Assembly: GCF_037042905.1 (NCBI RefSeq) | Contig: NC_087253.1 | Span: 7,452,501 to 7,516,500, forward strand | DNA: 64,000 nt | Reading direction: 5' to 3' | Source of the DNA: Lytechinus pictus | Taxonomy: Eukaryota > Echinodermata > Echinoidea > Temnopleuroida > Toxopneustidae | Shown: piece after piece, positions 49,601 through 58,600 of the stretch | Numbering within the stretch: position 1 is the stretch's first letter | How the letters are laid out: every line of letters begins with the position of its first letter | Notes under the pieces: generated by a model | The model's database searches: none | Told to the model about the DNA's origin: nothing | What the model saw: only the letters and a program-made list of their open reading frames with translations | Made by a program: the position numbers and the translations under genes

Positions 49601-52600
49601 CAGGGACCCGTTTTATAAAGAGTCACATTGACAACTACCATGGTAACTTTGATGTTGATTGGCTGCTGAGCCCTGTAACTATGATATAGTTGTCATATTG
49701 TGACAAAGTTGCAAGTCCTTTATGAAACAGGCACCAGATATGGCGGAGGAGCAAAAGATCTTTTAAAAAGAGGAGATCGAGTTAAGTGATTTTAAACTCA
49801 AATTTTATTACAGGAAAAAATATAACGTGAAAATATTTCCATTTGCATTTTTTTTTCATGTTCCCTTTTTCTCAGTCGTAGAACTTTTAAAAAGGCTATG
49901 GTTCTTGCCCCCCCCCACCCCCTATTATTCGCAGCTGGGTGAGCTAACTTACATACATCGCACAGATGATGGAGTTGGTGCAATCGGAGTCGGTACACAC
50001 AGCACTCCTGCAATTGGATGATAAAAGTATAATAATGTATTGGTGAGTTTAACGAGCATTATAAAGGTCAGTGTTTAACGGTCAGATCTTAAACATGGGG
50101 AAGGAACATTGTGTCTTTGCTAAGCAATAAAGTTAGTTCACATTTCGCAATTTACTTTTAATGTATTCCGTTGACTAAAAGGGTAAATGAACATTTTTCT
50201 GACCGAGGGTATAAGTGAAGCATAATATTAGGAGACGTTTTTCCTCTTTTTTCTGACTGATGCAACCGATTGATGTACCTGTAAATGCATGAGCTGAGGA
50301 CTGTTTGTTGTCTTATCGGGTTCATTCCTGACAAATAAAAAAAAATCGTTGGTCATCTGTTTGAATTCGCATCTCTTATTTAGTCTGCAGTAATTGTTCT
50401 TTTTTTTTGGGTAGTGTCCACGGTTTATCGTTCGTGTTTTATTGTCGCGCATAGTCCCTCATCGCGCTATTGCCAAAGTGGACCGATCTCGAAAGAACCC
50501 TCAACGAAGCAACACGATGAGACAAACGTACAAGATCCGCATCTGATATATTCCCTCGTCTTTGTTTCTTATCGCACGCAGTATTAAACCATTGCTCACT
50601 GTTCGTTTGTCTTATTGGGTTATATCAACCCTTCGCTCGCCTTCGGCTGGAATTTGCTCAAAGAGGTGAACGGGAAAAAAATCGATGTCCTTCGCACGTC
50701 ATAATTATTCTTCGCTTACTGTTCGTTGATACAAATTGGCAATACTTACTGTTCGCATGATTTGACGGAAATTTTATTTAAATTCGTTGAATTTTCGTGC
50801 ATTTCATGCATTTTTCCTATTCGTCACCCTTTGTCCGCCTACGTTTGGTCAGGTGTGAGGGGGCTTTAACGCCAAACCGGTGTTGTTACAGCACCTTTCT
50901 GTGTGGACCAGTATAGATACCTGTTACGGCCCGACAGATGATTTTGGCCTTATATTTACTAGTTCCAGCCTAGCCAACATCTGCTCATGAAAGCACACAT
51001 TTTCTTCCTAGGTAACATTAGTCTTAATTCGTAGTCATAGTCTGTTCTACTGACTATACGAATTACAGTTACATACCCGTCACAAACAAACTGGTGTTTG
51101 ATTTGACAGGAATAACCGTCGTTTCTGGGGATTTATTCAACAATTTCTGACATTTTACTATAATCCCCATTCACCGACGGTAGTGTGTCAGTGCCAGCCT
51201 GCATGTATAAATATGGGTCGACAATTCGGAGGGAGGGTTTGTCCAGATTTTTTATTTCTTTTAGATTCTAAATGACATTATATTATCCTGAACGAAGGCC
51301 CACTATTTTCTTTATACTCTAATCTTTCTTTTGATACTATGTAAAATATATAAAATATCGAAAATATACGTTACCGATGAGTTATTCCCCGGGTTATTCC
51401 TTATTTCTTAATTTTCTGCCGGTGAGGAAAATATGGCGTGTGTGTGTGTATGGCAGCCGTCAACAAGTTATTCTTTTATCAAGGTTTTCCGATTAAATTT
51501 TCAATATCTTGGCCAATCAATGCGAGCGACAAGTTCCGAACGCACGCACGTCTACATGTACAAGCGTAAAGCAGCGGCACAAATCGCGATATATAGCGAC
51601 TGGTAAATACGTCTGTAAGGATGATGACATCATCCAAGATGGCAACTTACGTTGACCAACGAAATGATCGAAGATGACGATGTTTTGATCATCATTTGAA
51701 AGGAATTAGCGGTAACTGCGGTCTAAGGTACGATATTTCTGAATTTAAACTTTTTTTTCGTAAATATGGATGTGATTTCTTTTTCATAATGTGACATTTT
51801 ATGCACAAAAAAAAACGATCGGAAAATTGGGTTTCCGACGAATGTTAGATCTAACGTTACTGCTAAGACGTTGTCTGTACGTACGGGCCTCCAAGCTCTT
51901 CAGTCTATGTATTGGTGAGTGAAGCCAACGCAGTTCAGCGGAACAACCAAAATACAGAGAATGAAGCTTTTGGTCTAGTGTTTGATAACACCGGCGTTTT
52001 TTTCCGTGTAAGAAATTAATAATAGATTAGACCGTTTAATCGCGCCGTTTAATATATGACCCCCCAAAATAATAATAAATAAATAAAATACATAAATCAG
52101 AACACACTTAACTGGGAATAAAATGCTCACATTTTCGGAAGCTATTCAAACTTATTTTGAGATCGCTATCCCTCAACTGGGTTTCAGAGGGTGACATAAA
52201 CGCACAGTGGGACAAACGTGTTTGGAATAAAATGAAGTGAGTCAAACATTTTTGTTTATATTTACCTTGATACCATCCCGCAGTCACGCAGATATCAACA
52301 GCTGGTATGCACTTTGTTTCTGTGTTGTGGTTTAGGATTGAAAAAAAAAATGTAATATTCTTCATGATGATAATAATGGGAACAACAGAAAATGTTACAA
52401 ATTCGTGAGAACGATATGCTTTATTTATTGTTAAAGGTATTGTTTAACTTTGTGAGCAATCGATTTAAAAAATTCTCAAACCAAGATGAAACATGTGTAC
52501 AAGTGCATGTATTAGAACTAATAAACCCTGAAAACAACCATTATTGAGAATGAAAAGCTAAAACTACAAGGCAAACCCCGATTTTGTAAATAGGCGTCTT

Positions 52601-55600
52601 ATAGACGCCTAGATAGTACACATAAGTGTATGGGATGAAATTAAGATGGTGTTTCCGGTCGCTTTATATTTCAATTTTTGAAGCACTGAATAATTATTTT
52701 CGAACGCAATTTTTTCTGGGCTTTATTTTTGTAACATATCACAGACACAGGTGACAAGTGTGACCTTCTAGCTCAGATTTTTTAAAAGTCAAACCAATGT
52801 TAACCAATCACTTTAAGAAGAATAATACCGTATAGACATATATTTCGTGGAAATATCTTTCATTTGGTTTTCCATTCATATTATGGCCTACATAATGTCT
52901 GGCACTGAATCAAATCAAGAGAAAGTTCTACCAAGCAACACCACTTTAAAGGTAAATGTTAGTTTTGGTAAAGATAACAAAATGAGTTCGTACAGAATCC
53001 AATGAAATGACCACCAAAGTTTTCGTTTGTATAAATAAAATGTATGTGCCAAAGGATTCAGGAAGAAATTGTGTAATTGCTGAGAAATCAGCAAATAAGC
53101 ACAGGATTCGGGTAGAGCGTCGGGCCCGACATTCAAAGCAATAATTATACACTGTCCCACGTGTGTTGGGGATCTTCAGTCTGAACATTTTTCAGCGTAC
53201 ATTTCAAGATTTCACGAAGTTTAGTTTATGTAACTGTACCAGATCTATATCCTCGATGATATACTGACAATTAAGCCTTGTTTTTAATACAGACTTTCTC
53301 ATGAAATCAGTGTTTACTGCAACTACTGGAATTTCTCTTTAAGCGTAACAGTTTTTAGGGATTTTTTTTCGCGGAAGCGGAAGGTTAGTGCATGGCTCTT
53401 ATTCGCTGGATCAGGATGTGATCATCAAGTCCTTAGAAAAAAATTCTGCCTTGCAGGAAAGAAATAAGCCATTAAAATGAACAGAAATATACCAGAATCC
53501 TATTTAGTCGGATGTTGTTCAGATTTCCTCTACCTTAAAAGGCGACAATGGCTTGGTAAGGAGAGTGAACCCCTCTAATGATTGTAATATGGGAAGGGAC
53601 TTTACTTTTCATTTTAGCTGGCATTTCCCTGACAGGTTTTTTATATACGTTTCCATTATCAGCAAAGAGAATAAAAATAAAAAAGTGTAATATCAAGGCA
53701 TTTAATAATTAAAAAAGAAACGGAGTTATCGGGTTGCCTTTATTGACACCACAGAAGTCCGATTTCATTCGTTTTTAACACGCGATAAGGTGGAATACTT
53801 TTGTCAAGCTGACTATTTTCGCGATGCATTATCATTATGCGGGATGGGAATTGTATTCACTTTTAGTAGTATTGGAAGTCCACAAAAAGGGTTTGAGTGA
53901 ATATATAAACATCATAGAAGCATACCACTTGAAATGTAGAATTGGAAGTAAAATAAGTTGTGACATTTTACAAATATACTAAAAAAAATAACAGTTATAT
54001 GCATTACGGTGTGATATGCAAATGAGAGTGGACGACGTTTCCTCGTTTACTATTAATCAATATTTTATTTGTACACTTTTACTTAATCTAAGATATTACT
54101 CTAATTCATTCAAATTAACTTATTGTGTATTTGAAGAGTTTTATTCAAAAATGAGCTAAATTCACTTGGCATTTTTTCTGTAAATTTCATTTTTTTTTTA
54201 TTAACCACTTTCTCTGATCCACCGCTGTTTTTAAAAATCTATATATACATCGCAGTGCTTTCACTCTAAATAAACTAAATAATTTTCTTAGAAATCAGTA
54301 AATGCAGTTTTTAAGGATATTGAAAAAAAACTTTTCATGGATTAAGCCTCTTTTGGAACAGAACATTAGGAGATTGTCAGTTTATGTCAATTGAAACATG
54401 TTTAATATAGGAAATTGAACACGAAACACGTAAATATTGCTAGGAAAGTATATTTCATATCTTTTATGACGTTTACTCATTAAAAAGTACCAAAAATATA
54501 TTTTTCATCTGTTCTAAGGATGTAGATGTTTCGATATCTGATTAAAAAAAGTAAAAAAATATTCGGAAAAAATAATAAATCTGTCTTATTGTCAAAAGAA
54601 ATTGCACTGATTATTAGAACTTGCATCCACAATGATATCAATAATATGCACAACTTATGGAAAGTAGCAATATTAACACATTTTGAATAAACATATCATT
54701 GATTCAGTTTCTTTGGGAATTTAAAACTGTTTTGGATTTAGTTCATTTTGGAAAAAAATAAAATTTGCATTATATTGTTTTACCAACCCCCCCCCCCAAA
54801 AAAAAAAAAAATAAGCGATACGATGCATTTGTTTTCCACGTGTACGATACTTCTATTGATATACCAAAACAAATTGGTATAAGTAGATTTAGCCCCCTTT
54901 GGGATCAAGCTCTTTATTTCGTGTTAAAATGATTTATAACTGAAGTCTTACCATTATTGGAATCAAGAAAGCAATGTCCTGTTACGCACTTTTCCTCTTC
55001 CGGAAGCAATGACAATGAATCTGTAAAGACATCGATTTAAAACACGTTTTTGTTTATTTAAGATAAAATATTTCTTTCTTCAAAATGGCGTCAAATGTGT
55101 TTTTTTAGGCGTGTATTTCCATCAGCCAATCTCACTCACTGCCATCTCTCTCTCGCTCTTTCTTTCTTTCTTTCTGCATATATGTATTTCTCTCTTCATC
55201 GATGTTAATATAGCTGTGCCACACTCACCATATTCCTGTTTAGATGTGATCAGCATCAGTGGTTTACATGAAAGATTATATTTCGTAATTATATTATAGT
55301 TGAGGTCAAAAGAACGTGGAGCAAGGCCGGTACAAGATCTACATCATAGCCTTTAGAGCCCCCTCACACCTGACCGAATGTAGGCGGACGAAGGGTGCAA
55401 ATCGAGAAATGAACGAAATACACGCAAATTCAACGAATTCAAATAAAATTTTATCAAAGAACGGTAAGGGGAGGATAAATATGACATGCAAAGGATATTG
55501 ATTTTTCGGTTCACCTCTTTGAGAAAATTGCTGCTGACGGCGATCGAAGGGTTGATATAACCTAATAAGACGAAGGAACAGTGAGCAATGGTTTGATATG

Positions 55601-58600
55601 GCGTGCGATTAGAAACGAAGTCGAGGGAATAGATCAGGTAATCTTGTTCGTTGTGTCATCGTGTTGCTTCGTTACGGGTTCTTTCGAGATCGGTCCACTT
55701 TGGCAAAACGCGAAGAGGGACTATGCGCGACAAAAACACACGAACGATAAATGAACGATTACCGCAGACTAAAAAAGAGATGCGAATTCAAACAGATGAC
55801 CAACGATTTTGAATAATCGCAGCTGTCAGTTCAGAAGATGTACGAACCCAAACACGAAGGGTAAATATGATTTACCATTAGTTACCATTAAACACGATTA
55901 AAAAAAATGCCTTTCGCCAGCCATCGCAAGGCATATTTCAGGCAATTCGGTTAGGTGTGTGGGGCCTTAAAGTCTCTAATCTTCATCTGAATCGAATGTA
56001 GAAAGAAATTTGTTTGCTTGCTGGGTTGAAGGGGGGGGGGGTGCACACACAGCGACATTCGATCCAGGGTCCTGTCTTACAAAGAGTAACGATTGATCCG
56101 ATAATCGTAACTCTATGGAAATCCATCAGTGTCATAATTTTTTTCTACAAAAAATTGCACAATGTCCTTTGTATGCAAAGGGAAGCGCAGTGAATTTTCA
56201 AGAAAACAATGAATGCATGAACATATATCATATAAATTTTTTGAGCAAACATGCATAATATATGTTGACGTTGCTGGCCGTCCATAGTTGCGATTGATCT
56301 GATCAATTGTAACTCTTTGTAAGACAGGGCCCAGGTATGGCTGACAATATTGCCGTTAGCGCAAGCGCGTGCGAGGGAATTCTGCGTCTGGTTGGTATAA
56401 AAAATTAAAAAGGAAGAAAGAATGCAAGTATTTGAAAATTTATCAGTGTCGGTTGATTGTTTTATTTGAAATTAACTAACACACACATTTGCATCTAAGA
56501 CAAGAAACCTATTATCTCAGGAAAGGAGCCTAACGTTGGTATTCGTCCGATATGTACACCATTGCGCAAACGTGCAACGCGGATCTTGTCATGATGCTAC
56601 AATAGTACATGTATTACATCAGCATTCTTCTACTTACCATTTATGCTGAGAAGGGTACACTGGTCGCAACTACTCTGACAGACGGGTAATATTTCTCCAG
56701 GGTAAGATTCACAGGCCCCTTGACTGGCCCATTGTTCGCAATTAGGATTGACGTCTTGGCAATCTGGGTTTTAAAAAAGAGGGTTGATTATACTGATTGG
56801 AAAACAGTATGACATAGTTGCAATCATCTTCAACCCTGAACCAATGTACATGTTTACATCACAATGCCTGGTGGGAACTATGGGGTTTAAGACTCGGCCA
56901 AGGCTCCCTTGCCCCCCAAAATCGGTTCCTGATTTGTAATACAATGCAGGTCTATGCACTCTAAAAACACTGAGAATATTTTTTACCCAATATTGGGTAA
57001 AAAGGGAACATGCATGTTTGCTGGGTATTTTTCTTACCCCATATTGGGCTATTTCAACGGAACATTGCGTAAAATTTACCCAACCAACATGCATGTTGCC
57101 TTTTTACCCAATATGGGTAAACCCTTTTTTTTAGAGTGATGATGATACCAAGAATTACTTATCTTTAATTCAGCCCAAGGAATAGTTTCTTCAGTTACAG
57201 TTTTATGTTGACTTATTTATCATAAATCTCACAAAATAAACAAGAAAAAGGGTAACATTAATAATGAAAAAGTACAATAAAATAATTAAATATACATAAA
57301 ACTATGGTAATAGTATTTGCAAATGAAGTTTGGTTGGAGACTCAAACAAAAAAAATTAGAACATAAAGGAGAAAAATATTCAAAAGCAGAGCTTGCATTT
57401 TGTAGTTTCTCTATTAATAATTGGTCATAGGTATTTACATAGAAATTAAAGAGAGAGAGAGAGGGGGGGGGGGAGAAAAGAGAAGTAAATGCATTGAAGA
57501 GAGAAAGGGAAAAGGAGATATAAGAGATTAGGGTGGATTGGTGATGTTTGAACAGGAACTTTTAGGGGGCTGTTGGATTATTATTCAGGTATGAGTTTAG
57601 GAAGCACATTTTGAAGTTACGTTTAAATGAGTAAATTAAACTGGAAGGTATTAAAACCAGGTTGGAGACTATTCCAAATTTAGTTGCCAAATATTATCAT
57701 GATTATTGTATGATGTGAATGAGCAGTTTTATAGCTTTCATTTATACAGAAGGGTTTAACAAATTTGCTTCGAAAATAATAGCATGTCCTATGGATTTCA
57801 CTTGTTAATATGTGAATTATTTGTTTCATTAGTTATAGTTGTCCTCCTTATCATCGTCATCATCATCATCATCATCACCACCATCTTTATTAACAGTAAC
57901 AAGTATGCCATCATTATCGTTATCATAATGCCATCGAAGAAAATAATTTCATCTTTTTAGCAAAATGTGAAGTGCTTCCAACGTACCTGAGCATCTAACG
58001 CCAGCCTCATTAAGATTAGAGCCGCACCCCACTGAATGGAGCTCTAAGACACCCCTGGGACATTCCATGAAGCTAGATTCATCCCCGTTACACCGCAGCT
58101 CAAGTGGGTGAACCTTTAAAGAACTCGGCCCAAACTCCGAAAGTGATGTGGTACCAAGTGCCCCAGTGAAGCCCAGGCTCCTGCAGATGGCATGGGCGTC
58201 GTTGATGTCAAAGCTGTCGTCACAGAGTGTACCCCAAGTTCCATTAATGCGAACCTCGACTCTTCCCTCTCTTGGGGTAAGTCCATTCTTAAGTCTGACA
58301 TCTTGGAAATATTTGAGACAACAATCTTATGCATGATTGTTATTATTATTTTTTTTTTTATTACAATGTCTATTACATGAAATGATGATTGGTCATTTCG
58401 TTTTCCTCCAAGAACTAAATCAATGTATCAACAACTGATTTAATTCATTGATTTATCATTTCTGCACCTTATTTGATAACAACAACGGAGACACATAATT
58501 TGCATCTATATAAAAAATAAAAGTTATGATTACATGAAATGGCAAGTTAAATATTAAAGTGTGGATGTGTCATCATCGCTCCATCTACTAAATATTCATG

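Noticed and set aside
58116-58334. Minus-strand ORF beginning MHKIVVSNISK
   Set aside because: Wrong frame of the SRCR exon; the true frame has all six cysteines and matching splice phases.
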